A DNA stretch of 64,000 nt from Plasmodiophora brassicae (Eukaryota; Endomyxa: Phytomyxea; Phytomyxea; Plasmodiophorida), in contig CP145412.1 of the NCBI GenBank assembly GCA_036867785.1, positions 1,364,001 to 1,428,000 on the forward strand. Direction: 5' to 3'. Every line of letters begins with the position of its first letter. Position 1 is the stretch's first letter. Below the pieces are notes generated by a model. It ran no database searches. It was not told the origin of the DNA and saw only the letters and a list, made by a program, of their open reading frames with translations. A program made the translations under genes and the position numbers. Below, piece by piece: positions 1-10,806 of this stretch.

Positions 1-1296
1 GGCGCGTTCATCGGGTATCACGGTCGCCCGATGTGTATATGTCTTGCTGACGTTCCTGGGCCAGGTCGACGGCAGGGACGGCGATCGTGTCCGGCTTGAT
101 GGGTGCCACTGGTGGCGGGCTGGCCGGCTACAAGATGAACCGCCGCGTTCAGGACATACGCGAGTTTGCGTTCAGGCCGGTCGACGGCGCCGATCGTGAC
201 CGGGATTCCATGCTGGTCACGATCTGTGTCACCGGTTGGTCACCAGGGGGGCACCCGCGTCCTGGGCGGGTCTGATGGATGCGCTCCCGCAGGCATCCTT
301 GATGACAGCGTCGGGTACGACGAGCTATGGTGGCCGATGAAGGCGTTCATCCCCAGCGACTGCTACGTGCTCGAGTGGGAGACACAGGTCCTGAAAGACA
401 CGGGCAACGGCCTGCGTAACTTCGCCAAGTATCAGGTGGGCCCGCGTGCCGCCTCAATGGGACGACGCGTTTGAACAAGAACGTCGTTCAGCTTGGGACG
501 CAGCTGGCGCAGGAGGCGCTGCGACAGACGTTGATGATGGGTGTTATGACCGCGCTGGCGTGGCCGTCCGCGTTCATTTCGGCCAGCTATCTGATCGACA
601 ACCCATGGTACGCCGACACGGCGTCGGCATGATACGTGTGGCGTCTGAGGGGGGACAACGGACAGGTCCCTGGCGGTATCTCGTGCGGATCAAGCTGGCA
701 CATTGTTAGCCGACGCGTTGTGCGCCCGGGCACATGGCCTGCGGCCCGTCAGCCTCATCGGCTACAGCGGTACTTCAGACTGAACCGTCTGCCTCCCGTC
801 GACATTTCGTCGTCATTAAGTGCCGTCCGACAGTCGGAGCGCGGGTCATCTATCGAGCGCTGATGGAAATGTCGACCCGGGGATTCGAGGCCCAAGGGAT
901 CGTTCAGGATGCGTTCCTCCTCGGTACCGGGCCTAGACGCCAGGGTTATCGCGCGCGCTGACACGGGGTCGTCCCCAGGATGTCCTGAATCGGCCAAGCC
1001 CGCCAAATGGGAGCGCATGCAGAGCGTCGTTGCCGGTCGGCTTGTCAATGCGTACAGCAGATCCGACCTGGTAAACGCGCGCTGACGCATGCAGATCGGC
1101 CCCGCCAACCGCCCATGCACAGGTGCTGAAATTCCTGTTCCGCGCCGCGTCCCCCACGCTGCACGTGTGCGGCCTGGAGCCCGTGCAACTCGACACGGTG
1201 GAGAACATCGACCTAACCGCCATGATCGACGGCCACCATACCTACGTGACTGTCATGCCCGACCTGCTCGACGTCATACAATTCGCCTGTTGCTAA
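1..1296 (+). CDS. DUF726/TMCO4-like alpha/beta-hydrolase membrane protein (5' partial)
   Basis: C-terminal part of a DUF726 (TMCO4) family protein; the 5' end lies outside the window. Coding exons read as 1-14, 65-234, 293-435, 492-607, 666-769, 834-923, 979-1070 and 1123-1296, joined by introns of 50-67 bp. Family landmarks appear in order: a Gly-rich segment with GLAGYKMNRRV, the VTG strand, WPSAFISASYLIDNPW, the nucleophile elbow SLIGYSVGARVIY (Ser in GYSVG), and VENIDLTAMIDGHHTYV near the C-terminus. Family members are multi-pass or membrane-anchored proteins with a lipase-like fold; substrate unknown. The reading is only continuous after splicing, and each join restores the family consensus. 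Stop is TAA at 1294. CHMP2 follows on the same strand after about 235 bp. Confidence 0.85.
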
Positions 1297-1531
1297 AACA
1301 TTCACGCCGATCGCACACCTTACCCTACACCCGCGTTTCACCTCGATGGGACACACCCGAACGCGTTTCGAGACCGGGGCGACGGCACGAGTCGCCCTTC
1401 AATGCAGTGGGCGACTGTGCCGGCGCGAGATTATAATTTTAGGCACAGCGGCGGCCTCGTGCCACAAAAATATCCGCCGCCGCCTGCCGCGTAAGCCGAA
1501 CGGCGGCCCGCGAACGCCTCCTCCAGCAACC

Positions 1532-2276
1532 ATGATGGGACTGTTCGCCAAGCGAAAGACGACGAAAGGTTGGCTGGCGTGGGGTCCGGGCGGTGGTGCC
1601 GCGGTTGCCTGATCGGCGTGGTTTGGCAGAGATCGTCCGGGAGCAGAAGCGGATGGTCGATAAGGCGATCCGTGGCCTGGAGCGGGAACGCCAGGGGATG
1701 GAGCGCCAGGAGAAGAAGCTGATTATGGAGATGAAGACGATGGCAAAGAAGGGCCAAGATGTGTGTATGCATTTTCAGTGACGTTTGGGGTGGGCGTCGA
1801 CGCTGACGCGGATGGCGCTGTAGAGTTCAGTTCGGATCATGGCGAAGGACTTGGTGCGAATTCGGAAGCACCAGGAGAAGTTCCTGAACATGTGTGCCCA
1901 GCTGCGTGCCATCAGCCTGCAGATGACGGAGGTGTCATCGACGGCGATGCTGGCCGAATCCATGTCGAAGGTGACGAAGAGCATGGGCGTCCTGAGCCAG
2001 CAGATCAAGCTGCCCGCCCTGCAGAAGATCATGATTGAGTTCGCCAAGCAGTCCGAGCAGATGGAGATGAAGCAGGAGATGCTGACCGATGCGGTCGACG
2101 ACGCCATGCAGAACGAGGAGGACGAGGAGGAGCAGGACGCCATTGTCGGCCAGGTCCTGGACGAGATCGGTATCAACCTGGGGCAGCAGCTGGTCAGCGC
2201 ACACCGGGCGGCACCACAGGAAGAGGTCCAACAAGACAATGAGCTGGAGAATCGACTCAATAATCTCAAGAAATAA
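1532..2276 (+). CDS. CHMP2: ESCRT-III subunit CHMP2/Vps2
   Basis: Snf7-family ESCRT-III subunit that polymerises on endosomal and other membranes for budding and scission and recruits Vps4. Exons 1532-1568, 1630-1764 and 1831-2276 (618 nt, 205 aa; human CHMP2A is about 222). The start MMGLFAKRKTTKE and a basic helix rich in RERQ..ERQEKK match the CHMP2 N-terminus. The core contains MAKDLVRIRKHQEKF and KLPALQKIMIEFAKQSE. An acidic stretch (EEDEEEQDAIVGQVLDEIGI) is followed by a C-terminal tail ENRLNNLKK that resembles a MIT-interacting motif, with Leu and Lys at the usual places. The second intron border (1765/1830) leaves one residue fewer than human at the junction, so that border is slightly less sure. 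Confidence 0.93.
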
Positions 2277-2583
2277 CAAATCGTACCCGGACTGCCCGGT
2301 ATACTATGCACTTACGACGAGCATCTCGGACAGGCCAGGAATCCATGATGACCCATAGCCGTTGTCAGCGCCGCGTATTCGGCTGGAGTCGGGACTCGTT
2401 CCCCAACTTGGCTACCCGAGAGTTCCTTCAGTGCGGTCTGAGGGAGTGCCTACGTTCTGCAACATCGGTTTGCCGCACGATCATGCATTTGCGGGTCGTC
2501 GGTTCGCGTACAACGCTGTGCGCGCAAGGTCGCCGTGTGTATTCTGTCGTTCGCAATCGGACACTGGCACGGTTAACCTGCCA

Positions 2584-4050
2584 TTACGAGAACCGGCCCT
2601 TGACGGAAGCCCACATTGCCAAGACCCTCTCCGCAACATAGCTGATGGCCCATTTGCACGCGGCGTAGATCCTCTGGGTACATCCAACGATGGGCGCTTC
2701 GAAGGTGGACGTTTTGGCGAGAACAGTCTCGAGGTAGAGCTGGCCCTTGACAAAGGCCCAGATTGCCAAGAACCTTGCCGCTGCGTAGTTGACGACGGAT
2801 GCGCACATGCCGTATGTCCTCTGGGCATATTCGGCTACGGTCGCTTGGTGGGCCGTCCGTTTGGCGGCAACATCCTCGAGATGGAGACGGCCCTTGACGA
2901 AGGCCCCGATTGCCAGAAACCTTTCAGCAACATAGGTGACGGCGCATTTGCACAGGGCGTAGGTTCGCTGGACATATCCAGATATGGTCGCTTCGTAGGC
3001 CGTCACTTTGCCGAGAAGAGCCTCGCGGTGGGATCTGTATCGGGACCTGGCGACGCTGATGATGCCAGTCGCCCACGTGTACGGCAAGCGAATCACGGAG
3101 ACCGTCTTGTTCCAGATCGAATGGTAGTCCACATCGGGAAGCTGGCCACGAGCCGCGACCGCGACGGCATCGATACGCTTTAGGAGACGTCTGCCAATCT
3201 CGCAGGCGATACCAGCCAAGGTGAGGATGTGACCGGTGGCCGACGGCTCGAAAGGTTTCTTCCTCGACTTGGGCAGCGGGCCAGTCGTCGTCTGGTGCAA
3301 CTGTGGGTCAGCCTTAGACGACACCGGCTTGGCAGGTCTCGCCGGCAAGATGTAGTCGACGCCGACGAGGACTTTGGCTAGAGCGGCCTGGTGCGCACGG
3401 AATGCCAGTACGACGACGAAGGTCACCAGGCGTTGTAGTCCGATGTGAAGGATGTCGGCCAGCGATGTCGTTTCGGGCTGACCAGGTGCCACCACCGCTT
3501 TCAAAGCAGACAGGTCGACCTCGGCAGCCGCCTTCACCTTGGCAGCCGATTGGCGAACCGGGCCGACCAGTTCGTCCTCGATGAAAACGGTGACGCCGCC
3601 CTGGCGAACCTTGGAAAAATTCGGCGCGACATAACCGTCGTAGGCGGTCGTGACCTGCGCCCTGATCCTTTGCAATACCTCCGCCAACGTCGCCGACTCG
3701 CCTTCGCCAACGGGCGTGATAAGCGACGAAACGCGCCCATGGACGGCCGAATAAGTGGCGACGAAAGGGGCAACATAGATGGCATACAGAACGCTCAGGA
3801 TGAAACCGTAGATGACGGATGGATACGAAGAGCGATCGCCCTGTGCAACCCCGGCGACAAGCTTGGACACAGGTTCGTCGATGGCGTCGAGTGTGTACCC
3901 GGGCGGCGACACCCAGATCGCCGTCTTCCGACCTAGATCGACGACCTGCGACGCTCGTGCCGCATAGTCGATCGTTTCGCGGATCAGCGTGCCGCGCTGG
4001 GCGGCCGCCACGAACCCCGCCTCGCCAGCGCGCGCCTTGGCGACGCCCAT
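2584..4050 (-). CDS. Unknown membrane-associated protein with three C-terminal tandem repeats
   Basis: A long minus-strand reading frame of 488 codons from the ATG at 4050 to TAA at 2584. I do not recognise the family. It has a hydrophobic stretch YPSVIYGFILSVLYAIYVAP near residue 78, a second one (LVTFVVVLAF) near 212, and at the C-terminus (from about 350) three imperfect repeats of about 55 residues. Each repeat contains QRxYxxCxxxxxYxAxRxLAxxAFVKG. A plausible upstream exon (4141-about 4195, intron 4074-4140) would continue the frame with a hydrophobic segment, but it has no ATG, so the 5' end is unresolved. A lipid-droplet or membrane-coat protein (perilipin/REF-like) is only a guess from the amphipathic repeat look. 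Confidence 0.6.
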   Translation of the reverse strand: MGVAKARAGEAGFVAAAQRGTLIRETIDYAARASQVVDLGRKTAIWVSPPGYTLDAIDEPVSKLVAGVAQGDRSSYPSVIYGFILSVLYAIYVAPFVATYSAVHGRVSSLITPVGEGESATLAEVLQRIRAQVTTAYDGYVAPNFSKVRQGGVTVFIEDELVGPVRQSAAKVKAAAEVDLSALKAVVAPGQPETTSLADILHIGLQRLVTFVVVLAFRAHQAALAKVLVGVDYILPARPAKPVSSKADPQLHQTTTGPLPKSRKKPFEPSATGHILTLAGIACEIGRRLLKRIDAVAVAARGQLPDVDYHSIWNKTVSVIRLPYTWATGIISVARSRYRSHREALLGKVTAYEATISGYVQRTYALCKCAVTYVAERFLAIGAFVKGRLHLEDVAAKRTAHQATVAEYAQRTYGMCASVVNYAAARFLAIWAFVKGQLYLETVLAKTSTFEAPIVGCTQRIYAACKWAISYVAERVLAMWASVKGRFS

Positions 4051-4393
4051 TATGACGACCAGCGTCGCCCAACCTGCGACGGGCTGCCGCCGTCAAGGTA
4101 CACGCTCCGGAATCGCGTCGTGGGCGTCGCCAGCCCGCACCGGTGACGATCGTACGCGTACCGATGATCGTCGCCACCCGCGCCGACTCTGCCAACGCTG
4201 ACTCGCAGCGTGCGTCGCCTCTAGTCCGCGCCCGCCCCCAAACCGCCGCGCCCCCTCCCCAACGACCACAAATTCAAAATGACGCGCCGGCTGCAGTTGG
4301 GACTCGCGTCGACATGACACGCTGCAGCTCTGCGCCGACAGTCGTCCGTCACAACGGTGTTACACGTTTGGGACGGTGCCCAGTCGGGTCTAC

Positions 4394-6459
4394 CTAGGCG
4401 GTTGCTGTATTTCCAATGGCGTAGAGCTCGTCGGGGATGGAGAAGATGACGATGCCGGCCTGGTCGGTGCCGACAAAGATCTGGTGGAGTTCGTCGTCGT
4501 ACAGCATGCAGCGGCCATGCTGGGCGTGCGTGAACCGCTTCCGGACGGACCGGGTGGTGTAGTCCCAGAGGAAGACGGCGCCGTCGGCGGCGCACGTCAC
4601 CAGCGACTGGCAGTCGGGCAGGAACATCATGCAGCGGATGCTGTCGGCGTGGTCGTCCAGCGTCCACAAGCAGTGCCGATAGTACCCGTCCCATATCCGA
4701 ACCGTGCCGTCATCGGCGCCGGTGAACACGATGTTCGCGTCGAACGCCAGCGACGTCACCGCAGCCGTGTGCCCTTGTAGGCGTCCCCGGCTCTCGTACG
4801 TTTCCAGGTCCCAGATATGAACCAGGCAATCGTTACCGCCTGCCAGGACCGTCCCGCTTGACGGGTTGAACGCGACGGTAAGCTTTTCCAGGATGGGCCC
4901 CGCGTGTTGCAATTCATGGTCCTGACACGGGTTCACCGTCTTGCGGTTCGTCAGGTCCCAGATGATGACACGCCCGTCGAATCCGGACGTGATCAAGTAG
5001 TCCCGATGACGTCGAGGGACGCGGGCGATCGCCATGCACGTCACCATGTTCGTATGAGCCTTCAGAACCAAAGTGCTGCCCGTGTCGACGTTCCACAAGT
5101 GGATGACGCCGTTGTCCAGGCCAGACAGGACTAGGTTCGTATCAGGAACGTGTGCAATGCTGGCAATCTCGCTGGCCGCTTCACGAAGGACAGCAACGCA
5201 GGACATGCTGCCGATGCTCCAACAGCGTATCGTGTTGTCCAGCGACGCCGAACAGAGCATGCGCTCCTGTTGCAGGCGCGCCAGGCCGACGATAGGGCCG
5301 GTATGCCCTTGGCACTCCCTCGATTGCACCTGCCGATGCACGTTCCAGACCTCGACGCACTCCTGGGCGCCAACCACGATCAAATCGTCGCTGTGCACCG
5401 AGATCTGGTGCAATTCGCCACGACGGATGCGCACGACCTTCAGGCACTTCTCCATGTAGACATTCCAGACCTGCAGGTACCCGATGGCATCGACAAGGAG
5501 CATCTCCTGACGCGCGTGATCCCAGGCAACGCCCGTGTACCGACAGCGGTTCGGGTTTTCGACCGCGAAGAACCCGTTGCCGTTCGAGGCGTCGTGCACC
5601 TGGACAGTGTTGTCGAACGATAACGTCACCACGAAGTTCTCCTGCGGGACGAACAGCACGTGCGAGATGCCGCGTTCGTGCAGGTGCTGCTTAGGCCGGC
5701 ACTGTTTCAGCATCTGCTGCCTGCCCATGGCCTGATACGCAGACAGGTTCCCTGAACATGGTCATCAGCAGAGACGCCCGACAAACGTCAGCGACACCGG
5801 CCTTTTCCGTCGCCGACGAAGAGCGTCATGGCATCCCCCGGTCGTATGGACAAGGAGTTGACCCAATCGCCTGATTCGCTGACGACCTGTGTGCAGATGT
5901 ACCATGGGTATGTGGTGATGGCGCGTTCATCTTGTGGGCGCCACACGCGAATGGTGTGATCGGTGCTAGACGATATCAGCGTGCCGTTATCGTATTCGAT
6001 ACTGGTCACGGTGCCGTTGTGCCCGACCAGCGTCTGTATACAGGGGCGGTCTGTCTCCGGGACCCATGGGTTCCACATGCGGATGGTGCGATCGGCACTG
6101 CCCGAGAAGACGACGTGTATCGTCGTCGATCTGGGTAGCGGCACACACTTCATCACCCAGATGCGACCTTTGTGCCCGGACAGGACCCGGCCCTGCACCA
6201 TTGTCGTCTGCGAGTAACTCTTCTTCGACTTCCACACGAGAATGTCGCCGGAACTGATTCCCACCATCAGCGACTTCATCGCGTCGACAAGCAGATGGCA
6301 TGTGCATGTTAACTGCCGCGTTATGAATCAGGCTCGGTCGAGGCAGGCGAACAGCGGAATAGAATGACCGACATGAGGCGCCTTGGTGCCGGGCTGCTTC
6401 GAGGCGATTGCTGATGTGGAGAACGATTGTAGATGGGTCAGGGTCAGCGTCAACTCCAT
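4394..6459 (-). CDS. WD40-repeat protein (about 653 aa)
   Basis: Exons on the minus strand: 6459-6373, 6312-5796 and 5751-4394 (1962 nt), with introns of 60 and 44 bp. After a short N-terminal tail (MELTLTLTHL), the protein is built almost wholly of WD repeats; many strands end in WD, WN or WR pairs such as SGSADRTIRMW, SSSTDHTIRVW, ITSGFDGRVIIW and FTGADDGTVRIWDG. I count at least a dozen blades, enough for two propellers. No catalytic or F-box segment is visible, so it is a scaffold or ubiquitin/kinase adaptor of unknown partner. The intron ending at 5752 joins VGDGKGRW to NLSAYQAM. It sits head-to-tail with ribosomal uL2, which lies upstream on the same strand. Confidence 0.85.
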
Positions 6460-6582
6460 GGCGCACCAGTAATAACGACAAACTATAGTACTCGACGGCG
6501 ATCGATTGATTTGCAAACGCATGCATGCGTTGTTTTATCCTCAATGTAGACGTGAGACGACGACCGCGACCCGCTGGCCGGC

Positions 6583-7347
6583 TTAATCCTTGATCTTCTT
6601 CTTTCCGCGGAGGCGACCAGTACGGCGGGCGGCAATAAGACCAACCTTCTGACCAGCCGGGGCATCCCGCCTGCAAGTCGACGGGTGACCAATGTGCTGG
6701 TGGTTACCACCACCGTGCGGGTGTTCAACCGGGTTCATGGCCACACCACGAACAACCGGCCAGCAGTTGCGCTTCGCCTTGTACTTGAAGTACGCGCGGC
6801 CGGCCTTCAGCATCGGCTTCTCGCAACGGCCACCGCCAGCGACGACACCGACGGTCGCACGGCAGTCCGAGTTGACGACCTTCTTGGAGCCAGACGGCAG
6901 GCGCAAGCGCGTCTTGTTCTCTTCCGCGTTGTGCGAGATGATGGTGGCGTAGTTACCGGACGTACGCGCCAGCGTACCACGGTCGCCAGGGTTGCCTTCA
7001 ACGTTGAAGACCAGGGAACCTTCCGGCATCTCCTTCAGCGGCAGCACATTGCCGATCGTCAGCTGGGCCGTCTTGCCGCAGTAGATGAACATGCCCGAGT
7101 ACATGCCTTCAGCGGCGATGAACAGCTCCTTGTTCGTCTTGTATTTGTACGGGTGGCGGAACTCGACGCGGGCGAGAGGCGCACCACGGCCCGGGTCGTG
7201 GATGATCTCGCGGACGACGCCCTTCACGTATCCGTTCCGCTCGCTGTAATCAACGGAGCGCAGCTTGGCGGCGCCCTTGCGGTTCTTGACATGGGATTTG
7301 AAGATGCCGCCAGCGCCCTTACGCTGCCCACGAATCACGCGACCCAT
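6583..7347 (-). CDS. RPL8: 60S ribosomal protein uL2 (L8)
   Basis: Single-exon gene of 254 codons (human RPL8 has 257 aa). The protein starts [19 protein letters not shown] and contains the universally conserved [19 protein letters not shown] segment. That segment carries the loop His which lies next to the peptidyl-transferase centre and is the hydroxylation site in other eukaryotes. It also has [21 protein letters not shown] and the basic C-terminus [11 protein letters not shown]. This is one of very few intronless long genes in the window. A 240-codon antisense open frame over it is a shadow of the G+C-rich codons. Confidence 0.98.
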   Translation of the reverse strand: MGRVIRGQRKGAGGIFKSHVKNRKGAAKLRSVDYSERNGYVKGVVREIIHDPGRGAPLARVEFRHPYKYKTNKELFIAAEGMYSGMFIYCGKTAQLTIGNVLPLKEMPEGSLVFNVEGNPGDRGTLARTSGNYATIISHNAEENKTRLRLPSGSKKVVNSDCRATVGVVAGGGRCEKPMLKAGRAYFKYKAKRNCWPVVRGVAMNPVEHPHGGGNHQHIGHPSTCRRDAPAGQKVGLIAARRTGRLRGKKKIKD

Positions 7348-8067
7348 GGCGCCTTCACTATTTGGAGGTGGCCTTCCTCCCCGACACGGACTTCGCGGAC
7401 ACCGTAGCAAGTTTATACGGAACGCGCCCTAATAATCGCCAGTTGTGGAACCACGCCTCCGGCAATTGTGTATCTGAGCGAGTGCAGTGTAACTCAGGTC
7501 CCTTCCCGGCAGCGGTTGAAAACAATGATCGCGGTCGGTTCCGTGTCGAACGCGACAATGGATCGGGGCAAGAAATTTCGCATGGCTCGATCTGGCGACC
7601 ATACACATTTCAACATGAAGTATTTCGGGAGGTCCCGTCGAACGATTCGCCTGACTGGAGGCGGGGGCTATCAACAATGCGTCGTCTCAGCCGACAGCGC
7701 TGAAGCACATGCGTCGGGCGCCTTGATCAGCGCCGTCGATGAAGACTGTCATACGTTTTATCCGGATACTGCCGCGTTTCAGGGACCTCCGCCTCCGTTC
7801 GATCCATCAAAAATATCGTCGTCCACCATTGCTGCTCCTCTAACGTACAGTAGTTGGGGCACCCCCATGTTCATCCGGTATCTTCGCCGAGCAAATGCAC
7901 GCACGTACATCCATTCCACCCACGGACGTCCGCTGTGCGATGCGTCCCTTCATTCGAAAGGACATCTGCAGCTGGAATTGCTTGTTTCCGTTCCGCGCCT
8001 CGTGTGGAGCAGCAGCTTCATTCAGACTGTGAGGTGCGAATTTGCGGTATCGCAGTTCGATTTTGGG
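7348..8067. other. Intergenic region between ribosomal uL2 and PIG-F
   Basis: This stretch separates two divergently transcribed genes and must hold both promoters. A plus-strand frame stays open from about 7468 into the PIG-F gene, but its translation has no recognisable domain and the first PIG-F-like residues follow the ATG at 8068. I see no tRNA, repeat or transposon here. Confidence 0.4.
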
Positions 8068-8899
8068 ATGGCGACGTCGGTCCTGACGAGTACGCTGGTC
8101 GTGCTGCTGTGGGCTCTCTCCCTGACCGTTCTGGTCCTATCGCCGTCGGTCGGGTTCATCCCCAAGCCGTCGTCGCTGCAGGGCGATGAGGTGGACGATG
8201 ACGGAACGGCTGCAGCAGCGTCGACGGCGAACAATGTGCTGGCGACGACGCCCACCGACACAGTTGTCGCTATGGCGGCAATGATTGCCATCAGTGTCCT
8301 GTGTTCCGTCTTGGTAGTCGTCTTGCATCAAAGGCACGTATTCGTGCTAGACACCGCGCGACGAGCTATTGGTGGTCTCGTCGTCGGCACAGGTCCAGTG
8401 GCGTCACGGATTCGTTTTGACGACGCATCGCTGAACCCGAATGCGACAGGTTTCATGTGGGTCGTGGTCGTCGTTTTAGGTGCGGCGCTTCTGGATAATA
8501 TCTTATCGACACTGCTCCTCTCTTGTTTGCTAGCGTCGTTGACTCTACTAATGCCCTCGCTCCTGTTCGGATTGCGAATCAAGGATTGGCAACGCGCTCT
8601 GGTGCTCTTCAAGTGAGTACTGAGCGCTCGTTCAAATTGGACTGCGTCTGATCAACCTGGATAGGTTCCAGACGTCTTTAGAGAGGATGACTGCGTTCAC
8701 AACGTATGCGACGCTGTTTGCGGCGTGGTGTTCCAGCCTGGCGCTGACGCTGGACTGGGACCGCGCCTGGCAAACGTACCCGGTTCCGATCGGGATAGCC
8801 GCTGTTCTGTCGTTCGCGGTCACATCCAGCACCATGCAGATCGTGCATTCAATCCTGGAGGTCACCGAAAGGACGCGAACCGGTCCCAAACGCGAATGA
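8068..8899 (+). CDS. PIGF: GPI ethanolamine-phosphate transferase subunit PIG-F/GPI11
   Basis: PIG-F stabilises the GPI-ethanolamine-phosphate transferases PIG-O and PIG-G in the ER. Exons 8068-8612 and 8665-8899 (780 nt, 259 aa; human 219). The N-terminal half has hydrophobic helices (TSTLVVLLWALSLTVLVL, VVAMAAMIAISVLCSVLVVV) separated by a low-complexity loop. The diagnostic region is in the C-terminal third: LLDNILSTLLLSCLLASLTL, then an AAWCSSLALTLDWDRAW segment matching the family W.G...PLDWDRPWQ.WP motif. The intron has a strong GTGAGT donor. The frame is open upstream of 8068, so a longer N-terminus cannot be excluded; I chose the ATG directly before the first membrane helix. Confidence 0.85.
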
Positions 8900-9144
8900 A
8901 ACACGCCCATCTGGACCACGTAACTCCGTTCTTCGTCGTCGTACTTGTACGTGCGTTTGCAGCTGACGTGTCCAATGGATGGCCATCCGTCATGCCTCGA
9001 CCGCTACTCGGCCTTGATTTAGTTCCTTCCTGAGTGCGAGTGGAAACGCGGCCGGTCGAACGGAGGAGCAGAGAGACCTATAACGACGTGCTCTCTCTTC
9101 GTACCTTCAGCACTTGACTGGAATTGCATCGATCTGTTTTTATC

Positions 9145-9838
9145 TCAGCCGTGATGTCTTCCGTTGAAACAACGTAACACATCGATGAATCTTGTCTTAA
9201 GCTGGCGTACTTCCTGGTCCAGCGTGACGAGACGTTGATCATGGTCGGCCATCTCTTGATCGATCTTACGTGCGGTATACTCTTGAACTTCCGAGCTGAT
9301 GGCCCTAGTAGTCTTTTCCCTGATTTGGGAACAACTCAGCCATGGTCGCGGCGGTATATCCAAGGACAACAAACCTGCAACGGATGTCGTTCTCGAGGCG
9401 TTGAATCTCGTCCCGGACTACATCTCGTATTGCAGTGCTGTACGCTGCCAGTTCGCGAAACCGAGTGGATATTCGCCTTTCTAGCTCCTAGTGACAGGCG
9501 TCAATCGTTTGCGGGTCCCGATCTGCGTATATGTAGGAGAGACTACCTGAAGAACGTCGTCCACTTGGGATTTATCGCCAGCTCTCCCCTCGAGCTGCGT
9601 TAGTCGCTCTTCGACACGCCGGAAGCGCTCGTCGTATGATAACTTGAGCTTCTGTATGGCTACGTGTTCGCAGTCTTGGTGAGCGGCCGGAAACCCCTGA
9701 CAGCACCATCAGGCATGGAAGACGGTCAGTTCACCGGCACGTCGTGCAAACCTTCTCCGACGCTCCTTGATGGCCCTCCGTATTGAGCGACCGTATCTCA
9801 GCGTATAGAGCACTGATCTCCTTCGCCAGCTCCGCCAT
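9145..9838 (-). CDS. Small coiled-coil protein (174 aa), family unknown
   Basis: Four exons on the minus strand: 9838-9752, 9696-9547, 9487-9375 and 9319-9145, separated by introns of 55-59 bp, total 525 nt. An in-frame TGA lies 12 codons upstream of the ATG with no acceptor between, which supports the start. The translation is almost entirely charged helix: MAELAKEISALYAEIRSLN, then KLSYDERFRRVEERLTQLE, ELERRISTRFRELAAYSTAI and VTLDQEVRQLKTRFIDVL. Heptad-like spacing of Leu/Ile suggests a coiled coil. I cannot assign a family; a cytoskeletal or flagellar helper protein is possible. None of the four pieces is long enough to be noticed alone; the evidence is that all splice joins keep the helix and the frame. 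Confidence 0.6.
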
Positions 9839-10806
9839 GAAGGCGTTTCCGTTCGTCCGCCAACACGATCAGCCACCAGGTACCCGGGCGGCGATCGCCA
9901 GTGGCCAGCCGTACCCGTTACTAAACATTAACACGACTGCCGTCGCTGTTGGTTCGCTGCTTTAAGCCCGCTTGATCAGCAAGCTGTCATGCGACGTGCT
10001 GGGCGACATCCTCCTGTACCACTGTCGTTCCAGTCGACCGGGTTAGCTGAATTCAACGCTTTCTGCCGGCTCCGGACGATCATGTGGGCTTTGCACTAAT
10101 CGATTTGCAGCCTGGATAGCAGTCAATTGATCCGTGATCGGCTGATCACGAGGCAGGTTCGGGTGTCGAGCACATGAGACCTGCTTTCTGGACCGCTCCT
10201 CGCCTGCATTCGTGGCCCCTCCTGGCCCGGTCGGCATTTGCGGTCCTGTCCAATGTCATCATCGGTATCCGTTCGGAGTGCCAGCTGTAATTGTAATGGC
10301 GGAGGCGAATGCCGATTATCGCTGCGATGATTTTCGCCTCCCTAATCGACGTAGGATGCATTGCGGTGACTCGTATAACATCACTGCATAAACTCGAACG
10401 ACCGGCGCTATCCCGCACTTCATCATGTGCATGATCTGAATGTACTGTGATGCGGCCGGCATCATCGTCGTGTCGACCACGAACACGTGTGCAAACAGCG
10501 ATTCGCCGTGTTTGAAATCAGCGGCGCCGCCCGGCCAACGCATTCTGCCATCCACCTGCGGGATGCCGTGTCGGTCGGGAATGGGCTCATTCGACTGGGC
10601 GGTGGGGCCGCGTCGGGGGGCCACCTGGTCCCGGGTCCGGTCCCGGGTCCCGGGCAAAAAACCACATCCTGCGTTTTTTGGATCAGGTTTTGGCGGGGTT
10701 GGCATTGGTTTTTGGCGCGCGGGGTCTTTGGGGGAGACGCCGTCGTGGGCAGGGAGCGTGCGTTCGGGGCCTCTCTGCGTCGCACCACGGGTGAACCAGA
10801 GGCACG
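9839..10806. other. Gene-poor stretch upstream of the CENP-A-like histone
   Basis: About 970 bp without a gene I can support. Short minus-strand frames near 10,050-10,420 have splice-like borders but no recognisable content. A short GC-rich direct repeat of GGTCCCGGGTCC units lies at 10,627-10,655. The promoter of the histone gene at 10,807 must lie here. Confidence 0.4.
10627..10655. repeat. Short GGTCCCGGGTCC-type direct repeat
   Basis: Two to three imperfect copies of a self-complementary GC-rich unit, about 150 bp upstream of the centromeric histone start codon. It could be a promoter element or chance low complexity. Confidence 0.5.

Noticed and set aside
4141-4195. Upstream exon for the repeat-containing membrane protein
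   Set aside because: The splice join is good and the frame continues, but there is no ATG in it, so I kept the start at 4050 and mention the exon only as a possibility.
6685-7407. 240-codon plus-strand open frame opposite ribosomal uL2
   Set aside because: It is the antisense of a highly conserved gene with strong GC-rich codon bias; its translation has no domain and rare start context.
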